DNA from: Anaerolineae bacterium
GTDB taxonomy: Bacteria > Chloroflexota > Anaerolineae > Anaerolineales > Villigracilaceae
DNA length: 64,000 nt
Reading direction: 5' to 3'
NCBI GenBank assembly: GCA_022013685.1
Contig: JAKLPV010000156.1
Span: forward strand, 1-64,000
Shown here: positions 25,220-34,070 of the stretch, in pieces
How the letters are laid out: every line of letters begins with the position of its first letter
Numbering within the stretch: position 1 is the stretch's first letter
Notes under the pieces: generated by a model
Seen by the model: the letters and a program-made list of their open reading frames with translations, nothing else
Told to the model about the DNA's origin: nothing
Database searches by the model: none
Made by a program: the position numbers and the translations under genes

Positions 25220-25717
25220 TTAATCTTCTTCTTCTTGACTGTCCTGATGGACATGCCCGTGCAGCAGTTCTTCATCGGAAGCCTCACGCAAGGCGGCAAT
25301 GGTCACATCGAAATGTAATTCCTTGCCTGCCAGCGGGTGATTGAAGTCCAATTCGACCGTCTCTTCGCCAACTTTGGAGATGTGCCCATGCATGATTTCG
25401 CCATCCTGTCCGCGCACCTGCAACTCGATGCCAAGTTCGAGCGGGATCTGGGGCGGAAACTCTGCCCTGGGAACTTCTACCAACGCTTCGGCATCGAATT
25501 CGCCATAACCGTCTGCCGCAGCGACGATGACTTTCTTGCTTTCGCCGACAGCCATGCCGTATAGCGCACTCTCCAGGCCGGGGATGATGTTGCCTACACC
25601 CTGTAAGAACTCAAGCGGCTCATGGCCTTCGGAACTATCCGCGATCTCACCATCCACGCGCAGGGTGTAATCCATTGCTACAACCTGTCCATCTGTAACT
25701 TTCAAACCTTCACTCAT
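25220..25717 (-). CDS. slyD: FKBP-type peptidyl-prolyl isomerase, SlyD-like
   Basis: 165 aa. The FKBP domain is interrupted by the 'insert-in-flap' chaperone domain typical of SlyD (about 75-130). Landmarks: MDYTLRVDGEIADSS, the active-site strand PLEFLQGVGNIIPGLE, and NHPLAGKELHFDVTI. A His-rich tail (LLHGHVHQDSQ) resembles the nickel-binding end of SlyD but is short. It is likely a cytoplasmic folding helper with possible metal binding. AAGGAG precedes the ATG. Confidence 0.92.
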   Translation of the reverse strand: MSEGLKVTDGQVVAMDYTLRVDGEIADSSEGHEPLEFLQGVGNIIPGLESALYGMAVGESKKVIVAAADGYGEFDAEALVEVPRAEFPPQIPLELGIELQVRGQDGEIMHGHISKVGEETVELDFNHPLAGKELHFDVTIAALREASDEELLHGHVHQDSQEEED

Positions 25718-25802
25718 TTTTTCTCCTTAAATTATCATGACATGCTCATGTTTTACGCCAACACAGCGGCTCATTTTACCTGTTTTGAAGATATTTTTCG
25801 AG

Positions 25803-26825
25803 TTATCTGACCGCATTCAGAAAATCGGCCAACAGGCCGTAAGCGGTGGTCTGTGGGCCGGGGTCATTCTCGATCAATGTCAATTCACCGAGTACGTCGG
25901 TGCTGAATTGAATGATGGACGTTGTGCCTTCCAGACCGTACATCGGCGAACTGACGGGAACCAGTTCCGGGGCGACCTTGCCTCGCACAGTTTCGCCATG
26001 GCGCTCGGCGGTACAGACCAGCTTGTAGCGTTTCCCCTGCGCTTTGGCGTCTTGCACCATTTTTGGTGTGATGGCGCGGATGCCGGTGCGGTCGATTTCG
26101 GCGGGCTTCAGTGGTTTATCCATCAGGACAGTGACCAGCGCCGCGATTTTTATGGCCGCATCCCAACCGTCTACATCGCCGGATGGGTCTGTTTCGGCAA
26201 TTCCGATTTGCTGGGCGTAGCGCATGGCTTCATCAAACGATTCGCCGCTTTCCATGCGGGTCAGGATCAGGTTGGTGGTTGAGTTGAGCACGGCTTTGAA
26301 CGATTTCAACTGTGCGCCGGGCAGGGCGCTACGAAAGAGCGAGAAAATCGGCGCGCCGTCCATCACGGTTGATTCATGGAAGAACTGGCGGTCTTTTTGG
26401 GCGGCCAGGGATTTCAGTTCGTGATAAGCGTGGACAACCGTACCTTTGTTGGCGGTGCTGACATGCATCCCATGCTCGAAAGCCAGTTTGACGTGGTCGA
26501 TGGCAGGCTGGCCGGTCTCATAATCGACCGGAGTATTTTCGAACAAAACATCTGCGCCCGATTTGCGAATCAGGTCGAAGGCGTCTGTCACCGGGACGGC
26601 GCTGAATTCGGCCAGGGTTTTACCGTTTTGCAGGGCTTCGATCACGGCGGACAGGTCGAGGCCCTCGGGTTGGACGGCAAAGCCGCGCCGACCGGTGCCG
26701 ATGGCGACCACGCTAAAAGTAATATCGTAATTACTTTTGAGTTCATCCTGTTTGCGCAGCAAGAGTTCAGCCAGGGCGCGGCCAACATTGCCGAAGCCCA
26801 GCAGGGCGAGTTTGTAGTGAGACAT
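25803..26825 (-). CDS. hom: Homoserine dehydrogenase
   Basis: 340 aa. It reduces aspartate semialdehyde to homoserine on the path to threonine and methionine. The Rossmann loop is LLGFGNVGRALAEL (residues 8-21). The catalytic domain carries SADVLFENTPVDYETGQPAI, VSTANKGTVV (with the active-site Lys region), NSTTNLILTRME, and AETDPSGDVDGWDAAIKI, all characteristic. It lacks a C-terminal ACT domain, so it is probably not feedback-regulated in the usual way. It is isolated, with short spacers on both sides. Confidence 0.9.
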   Translation of the reverse strand: MSHYKLALLGFGNVGRALAELLLRKQDELKSNYDITFSVVAIGTGRRGFAVQPEGLDLSAVIEALQNGKTLAEFSAVPVTDAFDLIRKSGADVLFENTPVDYETGQPAIDHVKLAFEHGMHVSTANKGTVVHAYHELKSLAAQKDRQFFHESTVMDGAPIFSLFRSALPGAQLKSFKAVLNSTTNLILTRMESGESFDEAMRYAQQIGIAETDPSGDVDGWDAAIKIAALVTVLMDKPLKPAEIDRTGIRAITPKMVQDAKAQGKRYKLVCTAERHGETVRGKVAPELVPVSSPMYGLEGTTSIIQFSTDVLGELTLIENDPGPQTTAYGLLADFLNAVR

Positions 26826-26878
26826 TCTAAAAGTTCTCCAGTTTTCCGGTTATCCGGTTTTGATTTTGCATTCTGCAA

Positions 26879-27613
26879 TTACAGTGGCGGGTACGGAAAG
26901 GCGCGGCGGTATTGCGGCGGCTGGGGGAAGCAGCCCTCGTTCAGTAACCCCTGTCCACGCTCGGCGAGAGCAGCGATTTCTTCAGGCGTAAGATAAGGCT
27001 CAAGGTCTGTAACCAGGTCGGAGGGTTGTGCGAGCGCGTCACTCATCCTTTTAATATCGTTCAGGTATGATTTTTCGATTTCCTGTCCGGAAAAATCCCA
27101 AATGACGGTACGTAATTTGTCTTCGGCGTGGAAACACAGCCCGTGGTCGATGGCATACAGATGGCGGGTGCGCTTTTCAAACAGAACGTGGCTGCCCTTG
27201 CGGTCGGCGTTGTTGATCAGATGGTCAAAAAGGGCAACAGGGCGCAGCCGGACTTTGTCTTCAGGCTTGAAGTTGAAGTAATGCTGGTTTGGGTTGTATT
27301 CGATGAAGTGTTGTAGTGAACCGGGGCCGTATGGGCCGTCTTCGCGCAAGATGGTGTAGGGGACAAGCGACCAGCCCAGGAATTCACTCAGCAGGTAGGC
27401 AGAGACCTCGCGTCCGACCAGGCTTTCAGCCGGAAAATCCCACAGCGGTTGTGTTCCTTGTTGGGGTTTGTAAACGCCCGCGAATGCCTGGCCTTTGTAA
27501 CGGATTTCGACCAGGAAGGTGTAGTTCGAGCCGAGCATGAACTGACCTTGCAGGTCGATTTCGCCGTGTTGGAAGGCGGTTTGCAAATCTGTAGGGGTAT
27601 TTTGCCGGGTCAT
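26879..27613 (-). CDS. SCO1664-family protein (PI3/PI4-kinase-like fold)
   Basis: 244 aa. It matches the conserved SCO1664-type family known mainly from Actinobacteria and related to the phosphatidylinositol-kinase fold: SNYTFLVEIRYKGQAFAGVYKPQQG near the start, LVGREVSAYLLSEFLGWSLVP, LFDHLINNADRKGSHVLFE (kinase-like catalytic Asn/Asp) and YAIDHGLCFH (metal-binding Asp). Function is unproven. ATG at 27613 overlaps the GNAT stop by 3-4 nt. In Actinobacteria this family is a neighbour of DUF3090, as it is here, one gene away. Confidence 0.8.
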   Translation of the reverse strand: MTRQNTPTDLQTAFQHGEIDLQGQFMLGSNYTFLVEIRYKGQAFAGVYKPQQGTQPLWDFPAESLVGREVSAYLLSEFLGWSLVPYTILREDGPYGPGSLQHFIEYNPNQHYFNFKPEDKVRLRPVALFDHLINNADRKGSHVLFEKRTRHLYAIDHGLCFHAEDKLRTVIWDFSGQEIEKSYLNDIKRMSDALAQPSDLVTDLEPYLTPEEIAALAERGQGLLNEGCFPQPPQYRRAFPYPPL

Positions 27614-28140
27614 TGCGCGGGTCGGGTAAGCGGGTCGAGGACGTCCCAGCCATAGGCGCTTTCGATGAGTTCCTGTGTGCCGATGGTGATGGGTTTTTCT
27701 TGCAGGTATTTTGCGCCCAGGGCCTGGTAAAAGTGACGGGCGGGGTTGTCGCGCAGCACCCAGACGAACATGGCCCGGAAACCGTGCCCGGCCAGGCGGC
27801 TGGCAGCGGTGCATACCAGTGACCGGCCAATGCTGCGTCGCTGGGCGCTTTGCAGCAGGTAGATGGCGTACAGTTCCGCCGGGAATCCGGGAATGGGGGC
27901 GCGGCCCGGCCCGGCAGAGCAAAACCCAACGATGTGGCTGTTTTCTTCGGCGACGAAAAGGCAGGATTGTCGTGCTTCGGCCTGGGGGATGAATTCTTGC
28001 CAGTATTGGACGCGGCTTTCGACCGAAAGGTTGTCGAGGATTTCATTGGCGACGATGCCGCGGTAGGTGGTTTGCCAACTGGCGACATGCGCCTGGGCAA
28101 TGGCCTGGGCGTCTTCGGGGAGCGCGAAACGGATGTTCAT
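27610..28140 (-). CDS. GNAT-family N-acetyltransferase
   Basis: 176 aa. The fold is recognisable from IRFALPEDAQAIAQAHVASWQTTYRG, SCLFVAEENSHIVGFCSAG and the acetyl-CoA loop, here the variant QRRSIGRSLV in place of Q/RxxGxG/A. The segment RDNPARHFYQALGAKY is the usual C-terminal helix. Acceptor unknown. The true start is the ATG at 28140; a longer open frame upstream is shadow. It sits inside an operon between DUF3090 (10-bp gap) and the SCO1664-like gene (overlap). Confidence 0.85.
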   Translation of the reverse strand: MNIRFALPEDAQAIAQAHVASWQTTYRGIVANEILDNLSVESRVQYWQEFIPQAEARQSCLFVAEENSHIVGFCSAGPGRAPIPGFPAELYAIYLLQSAQRRSIGRSLVCTAASRLAGHGFRAMFVWVLRDNPARHFYQALGAKYLQEKPITIGTQELIESAYGWDVLDPLTRPAQ

Positions 28141-28150
28141 GGCTGGGATT

Positions 28151-28678
28151 TTAGTGTTTGTGGCCGTTTTTCTTGGGGCAGAAGTGCCCTTCCGGCTCAA
28201 TGGGTTGTCCACACTGAGGGCAGGTTGGCCTGCCGCGTTGGACAACATCCTGACCCCAACGGGCCATGGCGCGCGCCTGGCTGCGGGTACACCAAAAGCG
28301 GACAATGGCAGCTTCTTCAGGGTCATCATCTTCGGCCAGGATTTCTTTTGTGACGATGACGACCATGTCGCGTTCTTTGTCGTAGCCCAGGCCAATTTCG
28401 CCGCTGCGAAAAATAGGTTCAACGGGTGGGCTGATGCGCATTTGTTCTTCGTAATATGCTGCCGATGCCTCATCCAGGGCCGAATTCTCATCAGCCAGTT
28501 GGGCCAGGAATTGTTCGATGCCAATAGCCAATGATTGTAGTTGGATTTTTTCGACGATAATGGTCACTGTCCGCGCTGCTTGCTGGCCCTGGATATAAAA
28601 AATACGCTGGCCAGGCGCACCAATGGCATCAGCGGTAATATGTTCACAAGGGTCTATGTCTATTTCAAAGCGAGGCAT
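28151..28678 (-). CDS. DUF3090-family protein with C-terminal zinc ribbon
   Basis: 175 aa. The body fits the DUF3090 family (MPRFEIDIDP..., GAPGQRIFYIQGQQAARTVTIIVEKIQLQSLA, FRSGEIGLGYD, RFWCTRSQARAMARWG), and ends in a zinc-ribbon-like CPQCGQPIEPEGHFCPKKNGH. The role of the family is unknown; in Actinobacteria it clusters with SCO1664-like genes and the mycothiol ligase. The start is taken at the ATG 28678, where the conserved sequence begins; a start at 28762 would add 28 unconserved residues. Confidence 0.82.
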   Translation of the reverse strand: MPRFEIDIDPCEHITADAIGAPGQRIFYIQGQQAARTVTIIVEKIQLQSLAIGIEQFLAQLADENSALDEASAAYYEEQMRISPPVEPIFRSGEIGLGYDKERDMVVIVTKEILAEDDDPEEAAIVRFWCTRSQARAMARWGQDVVQRGRPTCPQCGQPIEPEGHFCPKKNGHKH

Positions 28679-28883
28679 GGCTAAGATCCTGATGTCTATA
28701 ATTTGGACAGAGTATACCAGAAATTGAATCTGTAAGTTTTCAAAGTAACAGTTATAGGGCATAATTGGTCACAATTGCTTGAGTAAACGAGCGGTTTTGT
28801 GCGCAAGTTTTTTTGACTGAAAAAGTCACAAGCTCAATTATTACTACGGGCATAGTGTATCGTGGGGTTGTGAGGCTAAGGCT

Positions 28884-30992
28884 GTGGTAAAACCTGTTTC
28901 TCCTAATATTATCAATCAATTACAGAGAATTAATCATTTGCGCTGGCTATTTGTTGGCGTGTTTGTATTGGTTACCCGGTTTAGCCTGGAGAGCAGCGAT
29001 TGGTTTTCTGTTTTGGCGCTTCCGGTTGGTGCGGCGATTTTTGTGTTGCTGGTATTTGAATGGTTTCATCATCATTTGGCGCATTCAAACGGGAAATATT
29101 TCGGACAGCATGCAATCACAATACTGCTCTTTGGACAGGTTGTGCTTGATATTGGTTTTATCACCTTTGGCATCGGCGCAACCGGAGGTTCTTACAGCCT
29201 GCTGCCACTGGTATATGTATTATATTTTGGCGCACTTGAGTCTTTTTTTAGCCCATTCGCTTTTCTGGCCTTTAATGCCCTGGCAATTTTGTCTTACATT
29301 GGCATCTTGTTTGTCCAGGCTTGGGGATGGTTGCCGCCAAGTCCGCCGATCGGGTTGCAATTTTCCAACAAGCCCTACTATGAATTTATGCTGTTGGTGC
29401 TTGTCTTGAACGTTGTCCTGGCGATGCTGCGCTCAAGGAAAAATAATCAACAGCGTTGGAAGATAGAATTTGATAACGCTTTCCTGACCAATCTTAATTT
29501 ATTATCGCGCACAGCGATCGATGACATAAACGACAAAATGGCCTTTATCGGTTTGGCTGATAAAATCAAAACCCTGCTCGAAGCCGATAATATTTACCTG
29601 ACGCATTGGGATGAGGATAGCGAACGAGTTATTTCGCTGGCAGCCGATAGCACTATTCACGAATTCTATATGAAACTTCCGCCGACGCCGCGCTATGAAA
29701 ATACATTTACGCGTTCGGTTAAGCAAGCCGGCAGATTGGTTCTGGCTGAAAATGTTTTTTGTTCCCCTTATATTTCCCCGCGGGTAGCAGGCCACTTCTC
29801 TGCGCGCTCTGTACTGGCAGCGCCGCTCTTTGGCAAGCCTGAAAACCGATTTATGGGCGCGCTTTTGGTTGCCTTTAAACAGCCCCATTATTTTTCAAGC
29901 CATGAAATTGCCCGCATACACCAAGTCATTGATATTTTATCCCTGCTTATTTCGCGCACCTGGCTGCATCAAGAAGCCATACGCCGGGCGGAATTACTGG
30001 AAAAAATGGCTGGCCAGGTAACAAATCTGGTTTCTGACCTGAAACATACAACCCTGCTGCCGTCAATCGTTGAATCGGCGCGCAGCCTGCTCCAGGCGCA
30101 ACGCGCAGCACTGCACTTACAGCAAAAAAATGGTGAAATGAAGTGTGAGTATTCAGTTGGCCTTTCCGATGAATTTCTGAAACAACTCACTCGTCGATTT
30201 AACCAATTTGCAGGAGGCAAGATTTTACATAACCGCGAATTTGTCATCATCCCTGATGTTCATCAAGATTCCCGTACCAGCCCGGTGCAGGACTTGATTT
30301 TTGGTGAGAAATTCCGCGCTTATGCGGTTTTCTCACTCAATTCTGATCATGAACAAAAAGGCGCCTTGAGCCTGTACTGGGACCAGCCGTATGTTGTCTC
30401 AACTGAAGAAGTTGCTGTTGGAAAATTATTTGCCGAACGCGCCAGCGCCATCCTGCGCAGTGCGCACATCTATGCCCGCGCAACCGAAGAAGCCCTGACC
30501 GACATCCTGACCGATTTACCCAACCGCCGCCATCTCGACCAGCGCATCAAGGACGAAATAGAGCGCGCCAGCCGCTATGAGCATACTTTTGCCCTGTTGA
30601 TGATCGACCTGGATGGTTTCAAGGCGATCAATGATACTTTTGGCCACCCAATTGGCGATAGTGTCCTGAAACAAGTAGCGGTGGCTTTGCGGCGTACCCT
30701 GCGCGCATCGGACTTCCTGGCGCGTTACGGCGGCGATGAATTTTCGATCATCCTGCCCGAGACTGGTCTGGAACGGGCCATGCATGTGGCTGAAAAATTG
30801 CGTTTGGCGCTTTCGTCCACCCGCCTGCATCTTCCGCAAGAGACCCAGCGTTACCTTTCAGGCTGTATGGGCATAGCCATTTACCCCAAAGATTGTCAGT
30901 CTGCCGAAGATATTCTTGTTTGCGCTGACCGGCGCTTATACCGTGCCAAACGCTCCGGGTTGAGCAATATTATCTTTAAAGACGAGGGTTAA
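28884..30992 (+). CDS. Membrane diguanylate cyclase (6TM-GAF-GAF-GGDEF)
   Basis: 702 aa from a GTG start. About six membrane helices fill residues 20-175, followed by two GAF-like domains (about 190-350 and 370-530) and a GGDEF domain (about 540-700). The active site GGDEF is intact (616-620), and an RxxD inhibitory site (R607-D610) sits five residues before it. The enzyme should make cyclic di-GMP from GTP and be product-inhibited. No EAL domain is present. It diverges from DUF3090 over 205 bp and abuts, convergently, the helicase gene with no spacer. Confidence 0.92.
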   Translation: MVKPVSPNIINQLQRINHLRWLFVGVFVLVTRFSLESSDWFSVLALPVGAAIFVLLVFEWFHHHLAHSNGKYFGQHAITILLFGQVVLDIGFITFGIGATGGSYSLLPLVYVLYFGALESFFSPFAFLAFNALAILSYIGILFVQAWGWLPPSPPIGLQFSNKPYYEFMLLVLVLNVVLAMLRSRKNNQQRWKIEFDNAFLTNLNLLSRTAIDDINDKMAFIGLADKIKTLLEADNIYLTHWDEDSERVISLAADSTIHEFYMKLPPTPRYENTFTRSVKQAGRLVLAENVFCSPYISPRVAGHFSARSVLAAPLFGKPENRFMGALLVAFKQPHYFSSHEIARIHQVIDILSLLISRTWLHQEAIRRAELLEKMAGQVTNLVSDLKHTTLLPSIVESARSLLQAQRAALHLQQKNGEMKCEYSVGLSDEFLKQLTRRFNQFAGGKILHNREFVIIPDVHQDSRTSPVQDLIFGEKFRAYAVFSLNSDHEQKGALSLYWDQPYVVSTEEVAVGKLFAERASAILRSAHIYARATEEALTDILTDLPNRRHLDQRIKDEIERASRYEHTFALLMIDLDGFKAINDTFGHPIGDSVLKQVAVALRRTLRASDFLARYGGDEFSIILPETGLERAMHVAEKLRLALSSTRLHLPQETQRYLSGCMGIAIYPKDCQSAEDILVCADRRLYRAKRSGLSNIIFKDEG

Positions 30993-33900
30993 TTAGCGCC
31001 ACAGTTCAAACGCCATTCCCTTGACCTTCGGGCGGCGTTGGGCGCGCGCCTGGAGCAGGATGTTGCGCCCGATCTCTGAGCGGGTGAAGATGAGTTGGCC
31101 GCCGCCAACATATTTTTGCCAATAAGTGGCAAAAACCTGGGCCAGCTCTTTGCGGGTCGAAAGAACCTGCGGGACGGGGTGGTAGGTTGGCCTGGTAAAG
31201 TCATTTTCCACCAGGAAATTGCGCAGCCCCAGCCAGAAAGGCATAAAAATCAGGTTGGGCAGGCGTTCATCGGTGCGCAAGATCAGATAACGCTGGTCAC
31301 GCACCGGGTCAAAAATCTCGACAAAGGCTTTGATGAAAGTCGCTGCGTCTTCGGGGGATGCGTAATCGAGCAGAACTTCGTAACTATTATCGGGTTGTTC
31401 GATCACGCGCAGATAGTCGGGTTGCAGGTTGCGGCTGACGAGTCCGTTTTCGCGCAGAGAGAAGAACAGCGCGCGGGCAACATCCAGCAGAATGGCATCC
31501 ACGGGCTGGTTAACGAGCAGCTTTTGAAAAATTTTGTAAGCTCCCCACAGGTTGAACAGGAAGACGCCAAAGGTGCCAAAGCCCAGAATGATCGCCAGGC
31601 AAAGCAGGCCCAGGCCCAGGTCTGCTTCTGCGGCGGAAAGCGACATGCGGCAGGCCAGGGTCAGCACCATCAACGTGCCAGAGAGAATGGTGGCGATAAA
31701 TTCGCGCAACATGCGCTTGATGCTCTCGCCCATGCTGAACACAGTCCGGATTTTCAGGTCGCGCGTGTCCAGCCGCGAGGCAGAGTAGCTAAAATTGCTG
31801 TATTCCTGCCCGACGCCCCATAAGTTATAGGTACGGTCGCGTTCCGAAGCAGCGGCCAGCATGCGGCGGGTATATTTTTGATAGTTAACGTGCTTGAATT
31901 CTTTGACCGTCAAGTCGTAGGCCAGTTGGGCGTCCACATGCGCCAGCCCTTTGACCACCCGTCCAATTTGTTCGGGCGCAAGCGGCGAATTGGGACTTGC
32001 CTGGCGCGGCATTGTCAGACTGGTGCTGAGCGACGGTAAGACCTGGCTGGTCAGCGCGCCGCTCATCGCTTCGACATCGGCGATCACCTGATGGAACTGC
32101 GAAGTAACGACGATCCCCCAATATCTTCCATGCCGGGCGATCAGCCGGTTCAGATCGACACTGCCTTTCTGAAAACGCTTGGCGACGCAGACCACATCCC
32201 AGTTGTGAGCGACTTTTCGCGCCCAGGCCGGGTCTTTGCGGATGGTCCGTCCGCGCAGCTGCTGGACGGAGGTGCTGGTGGTGACGCTGGTCAGGTCGAT
32301 CAGCGTGTTGAGCGTGAGCGAGTCCCAGCCTTCGCCCAAGATTCCGCGTGTGCCGATCAGACAGCGCACCACGCCCCGGTCAAAGAGTTCGGTCGCCATG
32401 CGGACGTAGGTGCGGGAGGCCCAATCAGCGCCCTCACCGACCACCTCGACCACGTTGCCCGCCTTGGGTGGCAGCGCCCGGCAAGTGGCGTGCAGGCGAT
32501 TGTGTTCGATATAGCGGTTAAATTCCGTAAGCAGCGAGTCCGCATTTTCCTTTGTCACCATAAAGGTTTTGCCGGTCAGCAATACCGGGCTGAGCGCACC
32601 CAGGCCGGGATGTTCGGCCAAGTGATGGAACAGGCGCAAGGCGCTGCCGGCGTCTTTGTCCAGCACGCCCGAAAGGGTCTGGATGCCGCTGGACATGCGC
32701 TCGAAGTCGGTGACCACCACCGCCCGCAGGTGTTCAGCCATCACGGCGTGTTCCTTTTGCAGGATGTCTGCCACGGCGTGGTCTTTGTTTTCAGAGAAGG
32801 TCAGCACCAGGTCGCCTACCGAGCGGCTTTGGCGCAGGCCGCGCTCGGTGATGGTGAATCCAAACGGCAGCAGGATCTTGCGCAGGCGTTCAAAAAGCTG
32901 GTGGTCAGAGGTGTCCGGGCTGATCTTGAGCACGTTCAGCCCGAATTTTTCGAGCAGCAGCGCCCAATCTTCGATGGTGATCGGGTCTTCGGCTTCGATC
33001 GGCAAAAGCAGCTCCGGGGCAATCGGCAGGCTGTGGGCGCGGGCAAAGTGGATGCAGGCCAGCGAAAAAAGCGGTGACTGGCTGCAAAAAGCCCGCCACT
33101 CATCTTCGCTTTGGCTGGGGCGCAGAAAGCCGGCCACCCAATCGCGGAAGCGCGGCGTTTTTGTCAGTTCGGAGATGGCCTGCTCGAAGGCGGACTGGAT
33201 GTTGTTGAGATAGTCCATCTCGCGCTGGCTTGGTTCGACAAAATAAACCAGGTCGCGGTAGGGGGCCAGATCGCCTTCCTTGACGACCGCCGGGGTCGGG
33301 ACTTCAAAATCGACATCGCCGAGCAGGCTGGTGTAGTTGTCGTATTCTTCGTCAGTTTCGGGGCTGGGCAGGGTGGCGGTCAGGCCAATAATGTGCGGGT
33401 CGGGCAACTGGCTGATCAGATAACGCAGGGTCAACGCCCAGTAATCGAGCAGGTGATGGCACTCGTCCAGAACGATGGTGCGCACGCCATGCCTGACGAG
33501 CCGGGCGATCAGCTCGCGCGCGTTGGGGTGCAGGAATCGCTCCAGTTCGGCGGGGCTGGCAGTCAGCAGTTTGCGTTTGGCGCGTTTGTAACGTTTTGCG
33601 ATCTCGCTGCGGTAGGATGCCGGGTTATTCTCGCGCAAGGTCTCGATGCGGGTCAGCGCGGCGGCCTCGTCGCTGGATTGGCCTTCGCGCAAAAGCTCCT
33701 GCACCCATTCCTGCAGGGCGATCTCAGCCTCGCGCTCCTGCTCTTCACCTGGGGTCGAGATGAGCTGGTAGGTGTAGATGTTGATGTCTGCCAGCTGGCG
33801 CGAGTCGAGGCTGGTAATTTGGTTGGCCCCGGCAGGGTCGGCCAGGAACATGCCCACCTTGTCTTTCCACTGGGCCTGGATGGTGGTTGTCGGCGCGAAA

Positions 33901-34070
33901 ACCACCGCTGGCATGCCCAGCCGGTTGATTAACTCGATCCCAACGATGGTTTTCCCTGCTCCCGGCGGGGCAACGATGTGATATTTGTGGTCTTTGGGCG
34001 CCTGTTCAACCTGCGCCAAAATCATGCGCTGGTATTTGCGAAAGGGATAGAGAAAGTTGAGTGTGGTCAT
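30993..34070 (-). CDS. SF2 (DExH) helicase with C-terminal membrane segments
   Basis: 1025 aa. The N-terminal half is a superfamily 2 helicase: Walker A APPGAGKT (34-41), DECH (202-205), motif III TAT (231-233), and in the second RecA domain TRGILGEGWDS (about 574-584) and the arginine-finger motif QLRGRTIRKDP (604-614). A ~340-residue insertion separates the two lobes. Two strongly hydrophobic helices follow (about 791-810 and 818-845) and a ~180-residue soluble tail. Membrane-anchored helicases are unusual. The ATG overlaps the stop of the upstream ATPase gene by 4 nt, so the two are made together. Role unknown; nucleic-acid translocation at the membrane, possibly defensive, is a hypothesis. 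Confidence 0.85.
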   Translation of the reverse strand: MTTLNFLYPFRKYQRMILAQVEQAPKDHKYHIVAPPGAGKTIVGIELINRLGMPAVVFAPTTTIQAQWKDKVGMFLADPAGANQITSLDSRQLADINIYTYQLISTPGEEQEREAEIALQEWVQELLREGQSSDEAAALTRIETLRENNPASYRSEIAKRYKRAKRKLLTASPAELERFLHPNARELIARLVRHGVRTIVLDECHHLLDYWALTLRYLISQLPDPHIIGLTATLPSPETDEEYDNYTSLLGDVDFEVPTPAVVKEGDLAPYRDLVYFVEPSQREMDYLNNIQSAFEQAISELTKTPRFRDWVAGFLRPSQSEDEWRAFCSQSPLFSLACIHFARAHSLPIAPELLLPIEAEDPITIEDWALLLEKFGLNVLKISPDTSDHQLFERLRKILLPFGFTITERGLRQSRSVGDLVLTFSENKDHAVADILQKEHAVMAEHLRAVVVTDFERMSSGIQTLSGVLDKDAGSALRLFHHLAEHPGLGALSPVLLTGKTFMVTKENADSLLTEFNRYIEHNRLHATCRALPPKAGNVVEVVGEGADWASRTYVRMATELFDRGVVRCLIGTRGILGEGWDSLTLNTLIDLTSVTTSTSVQQLRGRTIRKDPAWARKVAHNWDVVCVAKRFQKGSVDLNRLIARHGRYWGIVVTSQFHQVIADVEAMSGALTSQVLPSLSTSLTMPRQASPNSPLAPEQIGRVVKGLAHVDAQLAYDLTVKEFKHVNYQKYTRRMLAAASERDRTYNLWGVGQEYSNFSYSASRLDTRDLKIRTVFSMGESIKRMLREFIATILSGTLMVLTLACRMSLSAAEADLGLGLLCLAIILGFGTFGVFLFNLWGAYKIFQKLLVNQPVDAILLDVARALFFSLRENGLVSRNLQPDYLRVIEQPDNSYEVLLDYASPEDAATFIKAFVEIFDPVRDQRYLILRTDERLPNLIFMPFWLGLRNFLVENDFTRPTYHPVPQVLSTRKELAQVFATYWQKYVGGGQLIFTRSEIGRNILLQARAQRRPKVKGMAFELWR

